Assembly: GCF_019320115.1 (NCBI RefSeq)
Contig: NC_089582.1
Coordinates: forward strand, 122,041,259-122,105,258
Direction of reading: 5' to 3'
Source: Miscanthus floridulus
Taxonomy: Eukaryota > Streptophyta > Magnoliopsida > Poales > Poaceae
Length of the DNA stretch: 64,000 bases
Below are positions 1-12,178 of the stretch, piece after piece. Below the pieces are notes generated by a model. It saw nothing but the letters and a program-made list of their open reading frames with translations. It did not search any database and was not told the DNA's origin. Numbering within the stretch: position 1 is the stretch's first letter; the number at the start of each line of letters is the position of its first letter. The position numbers and the translations under genes were made by a program.

Positions 1-5
1 TGAGG

Positions 6-686
6 ATGTTGATGACTTTGCTCTCCGTCTCAACACTGTTGCAGAAGGTGGTGCAGTTCGGCGATGACACCTACGGCGAGGAGAGAGCTGTCGAAAAGCT
101 CTTCCGCTGCGTCCCCGAGAAGTACAAGCAGATGGCTCGCTCGATCGAGTCTCTGCTGGATCTCTCCACGATGTCGATCGAGGAGGCGATAGGTCGCCTC
201 AAGGTCGTCGACAGCGATGAGCCACAGTCTCTCTCGGGGCCCATCACCACTGGCGGGAAGCTCCTTCTCACTCGGGAACAGTGGGTTGCCTGCCAAGATG
301 ACCGGAAGAAGGGGGAGCCTTCTTCCGTGACAGGCGGCCGCAAGCGTGGCAAGCCGCGCAAGGCGCGCAGAGACGCCCAGGCCGGGGCGCGAGGACGTGC
401 CGAGGGTGATGCCCACGGAGGCGCCCAGAGCGGCGCCGCTGGCAAGCACAAGCCGGCACGAGACGACACCTGCCGCAACTGCGGCCAGCTTGGCCATTGG
501 GCCAAAGACTGTCGACAGCCACGACGCGGCCAGGCCCACGTCGCACAGGCGGAGGAGGAGCCAGCTCTGTTCATGGCACATGCAAGCATCGAGCTACCTC
601 CAGCGGCACCGGCTACAGCGGCTCTCCTCCACCTTGACGAGCCAAAAGCACACGCCCTCCTCGGCGACGGCTTCGGCAACGACTAG
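6..686 (+). pseudogene. copia gag fragment with CCHC zinc knuckle
   Basis: Nucleocapsid end of a Ty1/copia Gag. A CX2CX4HX4C knuckle (CRNCGQLGHWAKDC) lies near residues 155-168, after a basic Arg/Lys/Gly/Ala-rich stretch, as is usual for RNA-packaging nucleocapsid domains. The real start is upstream of the window. The frame closes at a TAG and reopens in the same frame with the protease, so it was once one polyprotein. Confidence 0.85.
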
Positions 687-695
687 ACTGACGGG

Positions 696-1295
696 TTGTG
701 CCTCGACACCGGCGTCACCCATCACATGACCGGTCGACGGGAGTTCTTCATCGAGCTTGACTCCAGCGTCCGAGGCTCCGTCAAGTTTGGGGATGCCTCC
801 GGCGTGGAGATCAAGGGCGTCGGTTCCGTTATCCTCACCGCCGTGTCCGGTGAGCACAGGCTGCTCACCGGAGTCTACTACATCCCCGCGTTGAGGAACT
901 CTATCATCAGCTTGGGATAGCTGGATGAGAACGGTTCGCGCGTGGTGGTTGAGGATGGAGTCATGAGGATTTGGGATCGACGTCGTCGCCTTCTTGCCAA
1001 GGTAACCAGAAGCGCAAATCGACTCTACGTCCTTAACGTGCAGGCGGCACAACCCCTCTGTCTCGTTACTCGTCGGGACGACGAGGCGTGGCAGTGGCAC
1101 GAGCGCTTCGAGCACCTTTACTTCGAGGCTCTGAAGCGGCTCAGTGCCACGGAGATGGTGCGAGGCCTGCCGTGCCTCGACCATGTGGAGCAGCTCTGCG
1201 ACGTCTGCGTGTTGACGAAGCAGAGGCGACTCCCCTTTCCCCAGCGGGCGAACTTTCGAGCCAAGGAGAGGCTCGAGCTTGTGGACGGGGACTAG
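696..1295 (+). pseudogene. copia protease and GAG-pre-integrase region, broken
   Basis: The aspartic protease signature LDTGVTHHMTG is at the start; copia proteases normally have D-S/T-G-A/S followed by HM. The frame is cut by a TAG ending at 920 in a context where family members usually have Gln (LGQLDE-like). It continues in the same frame into the pre-integrase zinc region, with a WHERF-H pair and a CDVC pair (HHCC type, about 1090-1220). A second TAG ends at 1295. Confidence 0.8.
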
Positions 1296-1304
1296 TGTGG
1301 CCTG

Positions 1305-3437
1305 GTGACACCGGCCACACCAGGAGGACGACGCTACTTCCTGCTGCTCGTCGACGACCTCTCCCGCTACATGTGGGTAATGGTCCTCGGCAGCAAGGGA
1401 GAGGCTGTGGAGGCGGAGTGCGGCCGCAAGCTGCACGTGTTGCGCACCGACAATGGCGGCGAATTCACGGCGACTGAATTCGCGTCGTACTGTGCTGATA
1501 AGGGCATTCAGTGCCACTACTCCGCACCGTACAGCCCGCAGCAGAACGGCGTCGTCGAGCGGTGCAACCAGACGGTTGTGGGGATGGCTCGGGCCCTTCT
1601 CAAGCAGAGGGGGATGCCGACTGTCTTCTGGGGAGAGGCGGTGGTGTCGGCCGTCTACATCCTCAACCGCTCGCCTACCAAGGCGCTCGACGGCAGGACG
1701 CCGTACGAGGCTTGGCATGGGCGCAAGCCGGCGGTCTCCCACTTGCGGGTCTTCGGCTGCCTTGCGTTCGCCAAGGAGCTTGGCCACATCAGCAAGCTCG
1801 ACGACAGGAGCACTCCGGGAGTGTTCATCGGCTACGCGGAGGGCTCGAAGGCTTACCGCATCCTCGACCCAAAGACACAGCGTGTGCGCACGGCGCGCGA
1901 CGTTGTGTTCAACGAAGGGCGAGGATGGGCGTGGGACAAGGCGGTGGACGACGGCTCGGCTCCGACGTACGACGACTTCACTATCGAGTACGTTCACTTC
2001 GAGGGAGCTGGGGGAGTAGGCAGCCCTTCTTCGACGAGCGCGTCTACCCCAGTCCCCGAGCCTCCACAGACCCCGGCGCCTGCTACTCCGACAGCACCAC
2101 GCTCTCCAGCCAGGACCTCGGCTGCGATGAGTTCTTCGCCGGCTCCACCACAGCCGGCACTGCCACGCACTCCAGCACCGACAGGCACCTCTCCGGGCAC
2201 GTCTACTCCAACACCAGCTCGTGTCGAGCACAACCCGGTTGAGCTCGCTACTCCGCTCTCTCACGACGAGGAGCGCATCGACGCGTACCACGACGGCGAG
2301 CCGTTGCGGTACCGTACGATGGAGAACCTTTTCGGCGACCAGCCGGTGCCGGGACTGGTGCCTCACGACCTGGGGGCGCAGTTGCACCTTACGTGTGACG
2401 ACGGCGAGCCTCGATCGTTTGATGAGGCCACGAGACACGCGGCATGGCGCGCCGCGATGCAGTTGGAGATGGATGCGATTGAGAAGAACCGCACCTGGGA
2501 GCTTGCTGACCTTCCTCGTGGCCACCGCGCGATCACCCTTAAGTGGGTGTACAAGCTGAAGAGGGATGAAGCCGGCGCCATCGTCAAGCACAAGGCTCGC
2601 TTGGTGGCACGAGGTTTCGTGCAGCAGGAGGGGGTCGACTTCGACGACGCCTTTGCTCCCGTGGCACGGATGGAGTCGGTGCGACTCCTTGCGCTAGCTG
2701 CCCAGAAGGGCTGGTGTGTTCATCACATGGACGTCAAGTCGGCGTTCCTTAACGGCGACTTGAAGGAGGAGGTCTACGTGCACCAGCCGCCGGGAAATGC
2801 GATCCCCGACAAGGAGGGCAAGGTGCTCCGCCTACGCAAGGCCCTCTATGGCTTGCGGCAGGCACCGAGGGCGTGGAATGCCAAGTTGGATTCCACGCTA
2901 AAGGGGATGGGCTTCGAGCAAAGCCCGCACGAGGCGGCCATCTACCGACGGGGCAGTGGAGGAAATGCTTTGCTGGTGGGTGTCTACGTCGACGACTTGG
3001 TGATCACCAGCACCAAGGATGCGGAGGTGGCGGCATTCAAGGAAGAGATGAAGGCCACCTTCCAGATGAGTGATCTGGGGCCTCTCTACTTCTACCTGGG
3101 AATCGAGGTGCACCTGGATGACTCCGGGATCACGCTTCAACAGACCGCCTACGCCAAGCGCGTCGTTGAGCTAGCTGGGCTCACCGACTGCAACCCAGCT
3201 CTCACTCCGATGGAGGAGAGGCTGAAGCTGAGCCGCGACAGCACGACGGAGGAGATGGACGCTACGCAGTACCGGCGTCTTGTGGGGAGCCTTCGCTACC
3301 TCGTCCACACACGGCCGGACTTGGCATTCTCCGTCGGCTACATTAGTCGGTTCATGCAGCGACCGACGACGGAGCACCAGCAGGCTGTGAAGAGGATCAC
3401 CCGCTACGTTGCGGGGACTCTCGACCACGGCCTCTAA
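1305..3437 (+). pseudogene. copia integrase and reverse transcriptase, interrupted
   Basis: Same frame as the upstream pieces. The integrase core shows an Asp in VDDLSRYMW, an Asp in LRTDNGGEF and a Glu in NGVVERCNQ, so the DDE residues are present. The spacing between the first two Asp is shorter than usual, suggesting an in-frame deletion of roughly 25 residues around 1400-1430. A Pro/Thr/Ser-rich linker (about 2030-2220) leads into an RT with HHMDVKSAFLNGDL and the catalytic YVDD (about 2986-2998). The frame ends at a TAA shortly before the RNase H. Antisense and +1 open frames here are GC-driven shadows. Confidence 0.88.
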
Positions 3438-3954
3438 TACCCTAGGTGCCCTGGGGCGGCACACTTCGTCAGGTACAGCGATACGACCACGCCGACGACA
3501 TTGACACCAGCAAGAGCATGAGCGGGATCCTCTTCCTCCTCGGCAAGTGCCTCGTTAGCTGGCAGTCGGTCAAGCAGCAGGTGGTGGCCTTGTCCAGCTG
3601 GAGGCCGAGTACATAGCGGCCTCCACCGCTTCGACTCAGGCTCTCTGGCTTGCTCGACTGCTTGGTGATCTCCTCGGCAGAGACACTAGAGCGGTGGAGC
3701 TCAGGATGGACAACAAGTCCACTCTGGCCCTGGCAAAGAACCCCGTTTTCTATGAACGAAATAAGCACATCCGGGTGAGATACCACTTCATCCGAGGCTG
3801 TTTAGAGGAAGGGAGCATCAAGGCAAGCTATATCAACACCAAGGACCAGCTTGCGGACCTGCTTACCAAGCCTCTTGGGAGGATCAAGTTCCTTGAGCTC
3901 TGCTCCAGGACCGGGATGGTTCAATTTTCCCACAAGACGACGCACAAGACTTAG
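3438..3954 (+). pseudogene. copia RNase H, frameshifted
   Basis: RNase H-like remains after the RT stop. A piece around 3490-3590 contains the DTSKSMSGILF-like segment. The 86-codon frame at 3694-3954 holds the MDNKSTLALAKNPVFYERN and KDQLADLLTKPL motifs typical of the copia RNase H end. At least one frameshift separates the pieces near 3590-3690. Confidence 0.75.
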
Positions 3955-3962
3955 GGGGAGAA

Positions 3963-4288
3963 TGATGGGATAAGTCTCTGTGTTGGCTGGTCTTTGTGGG
4001 GCTGCAGCATATGGTCCTTGTGGCTGCATGGTGGTCTTGCTGCCCATCAAGGACAGTATCCTTGACTGGCTAGGACGGCATCTTAGCATCTAGGACAGCA
4101 TCTGTTTTAGCATCTTGGCATATGCTTGGCTGGCTAGCAGACTATAAATATGTATCCCCAACCCCTCAGGTTGGCATGACATTTGTGTGAGAAATAAACC
4201 AGAAAATTGCCCTAACTCCTAGTGTCATCCTCTCTCGATGAGAGTAAGAATTCTGCTACTACCAAGAGTAAGAATTCAGCGACTAACA
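3963..4288 (+). repeat. 3' LTR of the copia element
   Basis: Starts TGATGGGATA directly after the polypurine tract (AGGGGGAGAA, 3953-3962) and probably ends ...CGACTAACA at 4288, giving TG...CA termini and about 326 bp. A TATA-like CTATAAATATG lies at about 4141-4151. The 5' LTR is off the window, so neither the boundary nor the target duplication can be confirmed. Confidence 0.65.
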
Positions 4289-4405
4289 AATGTTACTGCA
4301 CTTAGTTCTTTTACCATAGCCACATTTGCATCATATTTGATACTTCATGAATGTGCTTCTGTACCTATCTCCATGCTTCTATTCATGTACTTCTGTTTAT
4401 TACAG

Positions 4406-7400
4406 TTCTATGGGACATGCAGCAAATAGCTTAACAAAATACTCTCTATATGATGTTCTTAATACAAAAGAACGAGGTTCTTGTTGCAATGGAAGATGCT
4501 GCTACTCTGTAGTCCCAAAATGTTTGTCTAGTTGCGGCTTTACAAAACACTGTGATGTCAGAATTGACCAAATAGGTCATGCTGCTCCTAAAGGCAAACA
4601 TCAGCTGCAAATGCCTACCAGATGCTGCACACTGGGGGAGAACGAGAAGTTAACATGCCAATGCTTGAGCAATAAAATAGATGTAAGAAACTTGTCTCGA
4701 ACTTCTCATTGTAAAGATGTCTCCGATAAAGTAATGAACCAGCCTTCTATTGCTATACCGGAGAGACTGGAGAATGTATCCGAAGCTTCAGTGGCTGATG
4801 ACAGTTCATCCAAAGCTGTAGCAGAGAAAAAGGATGGCTATAGAGATTCTGTAGTATCTAAAGGACAGCCAAATTTTGGTTTCTCATCTGGATCGTCCAG
4901 CATTATAGTGACAAAGTTTCAGACGTCACCTGAATTTAACAATGTATCCTCCTCTACTGCTAAACATAGCAAACGTAAAAATCTATGTGATGAAGGATCA
5001 AGAATTGAGAAATGTTCAGCATCCAGCTATGTTCCTACCAGTACAGGATGTGAAGAACCCCTAAATAGTTTTGCGAAATCTGAGCTGGGCCCATCTAGAG
5101 TGAAGCGCAAATGTAATCAGATTTCTGAGGGAAGGAGACTGGAAGAAAAGGATAAAGAGGAGCATTGTTTTGAACTGCCAAAAAAGACTAGAACATTGAG
5201 GTGCCCTGTTAAAGGTTCTGAATCAGATGATTGTACTAGGGCTAGTTCCCAGTCGTCCCAAAAGGGGGGTTATCAACCACAAAATGAGGTTAACTCATTT
5301 TCTTGCAGGGTGTTGAGAACCAAGCGGAAACATCCTATTGTGCATCTGAATAAGCCTGTGAAACGGCTTCACAGCCAGAACAAGTTTTTCGAAGGTGATG
5401 AGCAACCAGATGCCAAGGGCAATTTTCTCGGTGGATTAAATTCCACTGATATAAAAAGGCTAGTAGATGATATGAGCACACCGGATAGAACAAAACATCA
5501 CCAGGAAGGGAGTCGAGCATTTGTCCGCAAACTGCCTAAATATGTGTCTCTGAATTGCATTGTTAATGAACCTAACACTAACAGTGAAGGTGCTTGCAGT
5601 GGAATTGGTGGGATTGATTCTAGTTTAATTGCTACAGGGATTACAAACGATAACCGGAAATCTCCCAAAATTGTTCCTCTCAGTCTGGTTCTTAAAAAGG
5701 CTAAGAGATGCCATGCTGTTAAACTCTGTAAGACAGAAAGCACCCACTTGTATGAGGAGAAAAGCTCAGATTGTTCTGTGAACAGCTCAGATTATTCTAT
5801 AGATAAGTATTCCGTTGATGATGAAAATTGCAGTCCACAAGCTGAATATGAACTGCAGGATTCCAAAAGGAGTAGGTATTCATCTAATGATTTGAGGTCA
5901 CATGTGGCTCACCACAAAAGAACATCTAGTGGTATGGTTTGAGAACATTCTTTTCAACTAGTTTGAGCATATAGCTTGCTTTGATTTTCTCTTAGAATAC
6001 TAGAAATATGAAAAGGCATCTCATTTCAGTTATTGGAGAAGATGACTCTCTTGGTCTAACAGATGTGGAAACAAATCGCCTGTCAATATCACCATCAAGT
6101 AATGGTACGAGAAAAGTACCATAGTATGCTTGGCTGTATATTAGTGAAACCGATTATGTTCCATAAGATGGAAGATGTTTCTCTATATGCCCTGTAGTTA
6201 GCACTTTTTAGTATGTTTACAAACTTTGAAGTCATTTCAGGAAAAAAAGATTGATTGTGGTTCACCATGTAGTAAACAGTTAAATTAATTTTTTCAACAA
6301 CTTACGGAACTGGTAAGAAACCCATTTTTTTCCTTAAAACAGCATAACACAACCAAGAATTGATTCTATGCCACATAACTGCTGCTCTTTTGTTTTCACT
6401 GAAAAAATACATACCCCAGATTATGTATTAACTATTCACATGTGCAACAAATGTATTTTGTACATAAAAATTGTATCAGGATGCACTAATAAACGACACT
6501 TTTATTTTACTAACCTAGTATTCCAACCATGTACAGGGACTAAGAATCGAAGAACAAGTGTATCTCTTACTAGGATTAGGAGGCATAAGAAATTCGGAAG
6601 CAAATCAGCATGCTATTCTGGCAGTGACAAAGACAATGCTGCGCTAGCCCAGGAAGTGAATGCTAGGAGGTTGTGATTCTATTATATGCATCTTATGGAT
6701 TTATTTTCCAAGAAAGGATATGGTCTTGGGAGCACACCCTATGTTTATCTAATTTCTTTCATTACTAATTGATCTGACAAATTCTGCTTAATATCTTGTA
6801 CAGATACAGTGGAAGGCTCAGCTCAGATGCTCCATGCTGTGTTTGTGCGATTTCAGACCTGGAGCCTTGCAATCGATTGATAGAGTGCAGCAAGTGCTAT
6901 ATCAAAGTATTTCATACTACTCTGTACCTGTGCCCTAGTATTACTGCATATTTATAGAGGCCTGTATTTTGTGTAGGTGCACCAAGCCTGCTATGGTGTT
7001 CTAAAAGTTCCTAGAGGTCAATGGTTTTGCAGACCCTGCAAGACTAGTACCATGATCACAGTAAGCAAAATTAGTGAATGCATCCTTGTGGTGATTTATT
7101 TAGCATAATTATGCACATTGATTTCTTTGCTTTGAGTATATACTACCTAAAAAAACTATATTCCCCATTCTTGCTGTCCTTAGGAAATAAAACCAAGGAA
7201 ATGGCATGTCACAATGATTTATGAGCTCAGCACGCTGCTGAAAAACAAATATCGTTTGATGGTTCTTCCTGCAAATGGACCTAGATATGGTGCTTACTGA
7301 CAATAATTTTTTGACACTGGAACTCGGGAATATGATACCTAGAAAGAATATAATTAGGGAATTAGTCATTTCTTTCACCAGTACCAACAATATTTCTAGC

Positions 7401-10400
7401 TGTTGTTACTTTACAAAAGTGGCAAGTTTCTTTATAATACTTCCTCCATTCCAAATTATAAGACGCTTTGGCTTTTCTAGATTCATAACTTTTGCTACGC
7501 ACCTAGATATATTATGTCTACATACATAATAAAAGCTATGAATCTAGAAATGCCAAAACGTCTTATAATTTGGGATGGAGGAAGTATATCAGTAAATCTC
7601 CAATCTGCTTGATCCACAGATTTGATTTCAGGAAAAGGAAAAGGAGCTGTCTACATGGATGCAGTGATTTTTAAAAAAATATATATATAAGTGGCTGCTG
7701 CATCCTATTCGCTACTCCATGGACAAAAGTTTTTTTTTTCTTGAACATGCAGGAGAGCTGCATATTATATATTAAAGAAGCACAAAGTTTATTTTATATC
7801 AACTTTGGTTCTGTTTAAGTGCATCTGTGCCTTACTGATCTGAACTGTGGACCCAACCACCTTAACTGAAACTTTGCAAGCATTTTCTAGTGGTAGGCGG
7901 TAGGCCATTCCCTGTACTGTCTTGCCTTAGGGAAAACATTTGTTCATGTTACTACCTTTTTTACTCGGACCCCGGCCCTCATGATACAGCCTTCCTTTGG
8001 TTTTCCTAAAATCCATCACATAGAGAATAAATAATTGTTTCTAGGGAACAAGAAGTTTGTTCAGTTTCTTCTCCTTTTAATGAAATGATACGCAGCTCTC
8101 CTGCGTGTTCGAGAAAAAAGAAGTTTGTTCAGCCTACCAGTCTCTCATTGCATCTGTTTCCAGGTCTGTGTGCTGTGTGGTTATGGAGGTGGAGCTATGA
8201 CAAGGGCACTGAAAACCAAGAACATTCTGAAAAGTTTGCTCAAAGGTTTGATGACTACAGAAAGATCAGAAAATTATGTTGATTCCTTAGGAAATGCAAG
8301 CAGTGAGTGTACAAGTAAGTATTTACATGGGGAAGGTGTCGATCATAACTTATTTTGTGCTTCCAAATCAACAAGCTTTGAACATTTTGTCTGCAACAGG
8401 CTTGCGAAATGCAGTAGACAGTGCACATGGGGATAGCATTATGAATGCTGAGAACATCACCAGCACTTCGTGGACCTCTGTTAAACACAATTCGAGTTTG
8501 CTTGGACCACGAACAATGCAGTGGGTTCACATGGTCTGTGGGCTGTGGACACCTGGCACAAAATGCCCAAATGCCACCACAATGAGTGCTTTTGATGTTT
8601 CAGGTGCTTCACCTGCCAAGAGAAATACTGTGAGTTCCATACATGCATATTCTGACCATGGAATTACCCTTAGGCCATGTTTGGTTCCTAGGAATTGGAA
8701 AATAATCTGATAATAAAATGAGAAGCACTTTCAAGATATTGGTTTCAATTCATGGGATCCAGACAGGCCCTTCATGAACTTTTTCTTTACCTTGACTGTT
8801 GCAATTCTTTTTTCATCAGGCATGTTCAATATGTCACAGAACTGGGGGCTCATTTATCAAGTGCCGAGATGTAAATTGTTTGGTACTCTTTCATGCTTGG
8901 TGTGCACATCAGAGGGTATGATATCTGTGCATATGCCTTTTTTTTTCTTTTTGCTAAAAGTGTCCCTTACCTTTACTTACTACACACTCATAGGAAATGG
9001 TTTGAAACTTTGGTTACAACTTATTATTTTTATATTCTATATTATGTAAACCCGGAATGACACACAGAATGCCTGAATTCTGTGCAAGTTCTTCAAGCAA
9101 TGCAAGGAATAAGGGGGTGTTTTGTTGTACATAGTTTCCATGCAGCATGATTCTTTAGGATGATACAAGTCATGTGCTTTCCATTAGTAACAAAAAGGTT
9201 CCTGTTTCTTTTTCTCAGCATTCTGTTTTTCTTTGTTTGGTTGTAAAATCATAGTTGGTCCTTTTGTAATTTTTCAGATCTTCAATTTCATGCTCGCAGA
9301 AAAAAGAGAGAAAATGTCTGTGACTCAATGGTTGCATCTAATATTACATTCGTGGAGCTTATATTTTCCATGTCCATGTTTGCTTGTTATATCTCAACAG
9401 GGTTTGCTGCAAAGTGAGCCTGAAGGTGAGCACAATGAAAATGTTGGCTTTTATGGGCGATGCATGGATCATGCCATTGATTTTTCTAGTCACGTTAATC
9501 CTAAGAAAGAATACTTGAGAAGCAACAATTGGACATGTGCACGTACAGAGGTATTACTTTTTGAACATTTCTATTGTCTGTAAATCAATATCTGTATGAC
9601 TGTATAGCTATGTGTTATTTGAAACAGGGTTTTAAAGGCCGAAAGGGAGAAGGCTTTTCTGATAGTAGCCATAAGAAATATGAAGAGTACAGTGGTGAGT
9701 TCAGTGTTTCCCAAGAACAGATAAATGCTTGGGTACGCATAAATGGTTCAAAGCCTTGCGGAACAGGACAGGTATTTTCTTTCAGTTATCTTTCATTGTA
9801 GTGTGTAGCTTCGTATATATACTGTAGTGATACATCATAGCTTGCAGCATACTCCCTCAGTTCCAAAGTGTAAGATGTTTTAGTTTCGTACTAAGTCAAA
9901 CTTCTCTTTGACCAAGTTTGTAGAAAAATGCACGTGCTCTACACCATCAAATTGGTTTCATTAAATCCATCATGAAATATGTCTTGATAATGCATTTATT
10001 TGGTAATTTAGATGTTAATATATTTTTCCATAAAGTTGGTCAAAGTTAGAGAAGTATGACTTAGGACAAGTGGTGGAGCTTGACCAAATGAACAGGGGGG
10101 CGGGGGATGGGACAACTTGGTCTTAAACAAGCTCTGCTCCTGCCTCGCTTAGGCTTAGCTGGAGGATTCTTTTCTGTGTTGTACTGTGGTTATTTTTGTG
10201 TCTTAATAAAATCTAACAGTGGGAGCCTCCCCTGCTGTTTTTCCTGGTTCAAAAAGGACAAAACTAAATCATCCTACATTTTTTAATGGAGAGAAATATT
10301 ACAGAATCAACTGTTGGAACAAAGCACTTAATGTTCCATGCATGTCATTTTTCCATTTCAGAAGGAGTACATCCATTACAAGCAGTTAAAAGGGTGGAAG

Positions 10401-12178
10401 CATTTGGTTGTGTACAAATCTGGCATACATGGACTTGGTCTATACACATCAGTCTTTATTCCACGCGGCTCTATGGTAATTCAACTGATATGGGAATTTA
10501 GTAAAAAGTCAAATTACTACCCCTCAAGTTTGGCATATGTCCAGATAAACCCCCAAAACTAGCCTTTCATTTGGTTTAGTCCCCTCAACTATTTCATTTG
10601 TTCCAATTTACCCCTTAACAAGATTTTTTTTTTGTTTCTGTTTCTCCACATTCAAGTTGATTTTTTTTTAAAAAAAAATTCACAATCTGTGAGGTTATAG
10701 CCGACACCATAATTTATGTTAAAAATATACATCATATTATTTATAATTATTTTGACCGGTTAGGACATCTAATAATAAATTCATACTAGAAATACAAAAT
10801 TGTATCAAACATAACACTGAAAATTTTATAATGTATTTAAAAAATAAATAAATCATGACATGCATTATCACTTCACAGAATCTGAAATTAAAACTCAACT
10901 TCTCTGTAGAGAAACAAAAAAAAAGACAAATCTTGTTAAGGGGCAAATTGGACCAATTGAAATGGTTGAGGGTAGTAAATCGGACCAAATGTTAGTTTCG
11001 GGGGTTATCCAGACTTGGCCAAACTTCAAGGGAGTAATTTGGACCTTTTCCTTTAGCAAATAAAACCATTCTCAGGCCTTGCATAAAAATATTTCAGGTT
11101 GTAGAGTATGTGGGTGAAATTGTTGGGCAACGGGTTGCTGACAAAAGAGAGATCGAATACCAGTCCGGGAAACGGCAACAATATAAGAGTGCATGTTATT
11201 TCTTTAAGATTGACAGGGAGCATATTATTGATGCCACCCGCAAAGGTGGGATTGCAAGATTCGTCAATCATTCATGCCAGGTAAATAACTTGTGCTTGAA
11301 CATTCTTTAGACCTGCCCTTGGAACATGAGACTTCTTTTGAGATTCTAGTGTGCATGGAACCTGTGTTCCAAACAGGACCTTCATCCAGTTACTGCTTAT
11401 TATTCTAATGTATGCTTTTATATTCATTCAATTCGTTCAATCTTTGTTGGATCAGCCAAACTGCGTTGCGAAAATAATCTCTGTCAGGAATGAAAAGAAG
11501 GTACTCCTTTTGCCTATGCATGTTTGTTTTCCTTATAAAATTTATCTTCTGCATTGTAAATTTTAGTCTAAATGCCTTGCATCAGCCTCGTTAGAAACCT
11601 AAATATCTCCTACCTCCGACTCAAATTGTACCCCCTCCATCCCAAAATAAATATAAATTCGTAGAATCATCTTGTTCTTTTCTATAAATTTGGTCAAACT
11701 TAAAATACTTAGGATAGCTCTAGAAGTTGATTTAATTTGGGACTGAGGGAGTAATTCACTTTGTTTTTTTTTGTCCCAAGTCAAACTTCTTTAATTTTGA
11801 TTAGGTTTGTAAAAGAACCTAATAACATCTAGAACATCAAATTTGTTTCATTAGATTCTACACGCTTTATTTCGACAGAGAATTTATTTGAACTTGTAGA
11901 TATTAATATATTATTCTTCTAAAAACATGGTTAAAGTTAGAGAAGTTTGAGAAAGCCAAAGTGAACTACAATTTGGAGCAGAGGCCGGAGGGAGTATATG
12001 TTAAGGTACAGGGTTCTCACTTGTTATTTCTATGTTCATCCAGGTAATGTTCTTTGCAGAACGGCACATAAACCCAGGGGAGGAAATTACGTACGATTAC
12101 CACTTTAACCGGGAAGATGAAGGCCAGAGGATCCCTTGCTTTTGTAGATCAAGATACTGCAGGCGGTACCTCAATTAG
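4406..12178 (+). CDS. Trithorax/ATX-like histone H3 lysine methyltransferase (PHD-ePHD-SET), 3' exons
   Basis: Nuclear SET-domain methyltransferase, probably acting on H3K4. Fourteen exons join in frame with GT-AG introns: 4406-5931, 6030-6104, 6537-6669, 6804-6906, 6977-7060, 8164-8314, 8400-8629, 8820-8915, 9401-9550, 9628-9771, 10362-10475, 11098-11280, 11456-11500, 12044-12178, about 1055 residues. The first exon opens at an acceptor (TTTATTACAG), so the start codon is upstream of the window. Order: a long Ser/Lys-rich region without a clear domain; a PHD finger (exons 4-5, [20 protein letters not shown] and [20 protein letters not shown]); an extended PHD (exons 6-9, [41 protein letters not shown]); SET (exons 11-14, [27 protein letters not shown]); and post-[11 protein letters not shown]. 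The catalytic NHS and YDY motifs are intact. The introns hold several MITEs. Whether it is an ATX3/4/5-type or another member is uncertain. Confidence 0.93.
7440..7584. mobile_element. Stowaway-type MITE in SET-gene intron
   Basis: A 145-bp palindromic element with terminal inverted repeats: left CTTCCTCCATTCCAAATTAT, right the near-complement ending GGGATGGAGGAAG. It is flanked by TA on both sides (7438-7439, 7585-7586). The CTCCCTCCGTT-like ends and TA duplication are the Tc1/mariner Stowaway pattern. Confidence 0.85.
9852..10070. mobile_element. Stowaway-like MITE, right end degraded
   Basis: The left end CTCCCTCAGTTCCAAAGTG follows a TA. Inner arms are inverted repeats: CTAAGTCAAACTTCTCTTTG pairs with the segment near 10040-10065. 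The right terminal repeat is eroded after GACTTAGGACAAG. It lies in the intron between the exons ending at 9771 and starting at 10362. Confidence 0.6.
10501..11051. mobile_element. Non-autonomous TIR DNA element inside a SET-domain intron
   Basis: A 551-bp element between the two exons that split the SET domain. Long imperfect terminal inverted repeats (about 90 bp) start GTAAAAAGTCAAATTACTAC on the left, with the complement ending TTGGACCTTTTCC on the right. TTTA flanks both ends (10497-10500, 11052-11055). A TTA or TTTA duplication could fit PIF/Harbinger, but the family is not certain. There is no transposase frame; the centre is AT-rich. Confidence 0.75.
11606..11994. mobile_element. Stowaway-type MITE (outer) carrying a second MITE
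   Basis: Outer arms: the left arm around 11606-11630 reads ...CAAATTGTA and resumes at 11752 as TAATTCACTTTG. The right arm 11960-11994 is its complement (CAAAGTGAACTACAATTTGG then CCGGAGGGAG), followed by TA. The pairing is continuous only if 11631-11753 is removed, so the inner piece is an insertion. Confidence 0.8.
11631..11751. mobile_element. Stowaway-type MITE (inner) nested in another MITE
   Basis: A 121-bp element with ends CCCCCTCCATCCCAAAATAA and GGGACTGAGGGAG. It is flanked by TA at 11629-11630 and 11752-11753, which is the target duplication made from a single TA in the outer MITE arm. Confidence 0.8.

Larger units (their letters stand above)
1..4288 (+). mobile_element. Ty1/copia LTR retrotransposon, 3' part, decayed
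   Basis: Element cut by the left window edge; its 5' LTR is not visible. In order: gag end with a CCHC zinc knuckle, protease, GAG-pre-integrase, integrase, reverse transcriptase, RNase H, polypurine tract (about 3953-3962) and a 3' LTR. This is the Ty1/copia gene order (integrase before RT). The first stretch keeps one frame but is interrupted by stops ending at 686, 920, 1295 and 3437; beyond that the RNase H is frameshifted. The element abuts the intron upstream of the first visible SET-gene exon and lies on the same strand, so it probably sits inside that intron. Autonomous transposition looks impossible. Confidence 0.9.

Noticed and set aside
4347..4405. ATG at 4347 as start of the SET gene
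   Set aside because: TTTATTACAG at 4396-4405 is a good acceptor and the upstream residues look non-coding, so the exon begins at 4406 and the start lies elsewhere.
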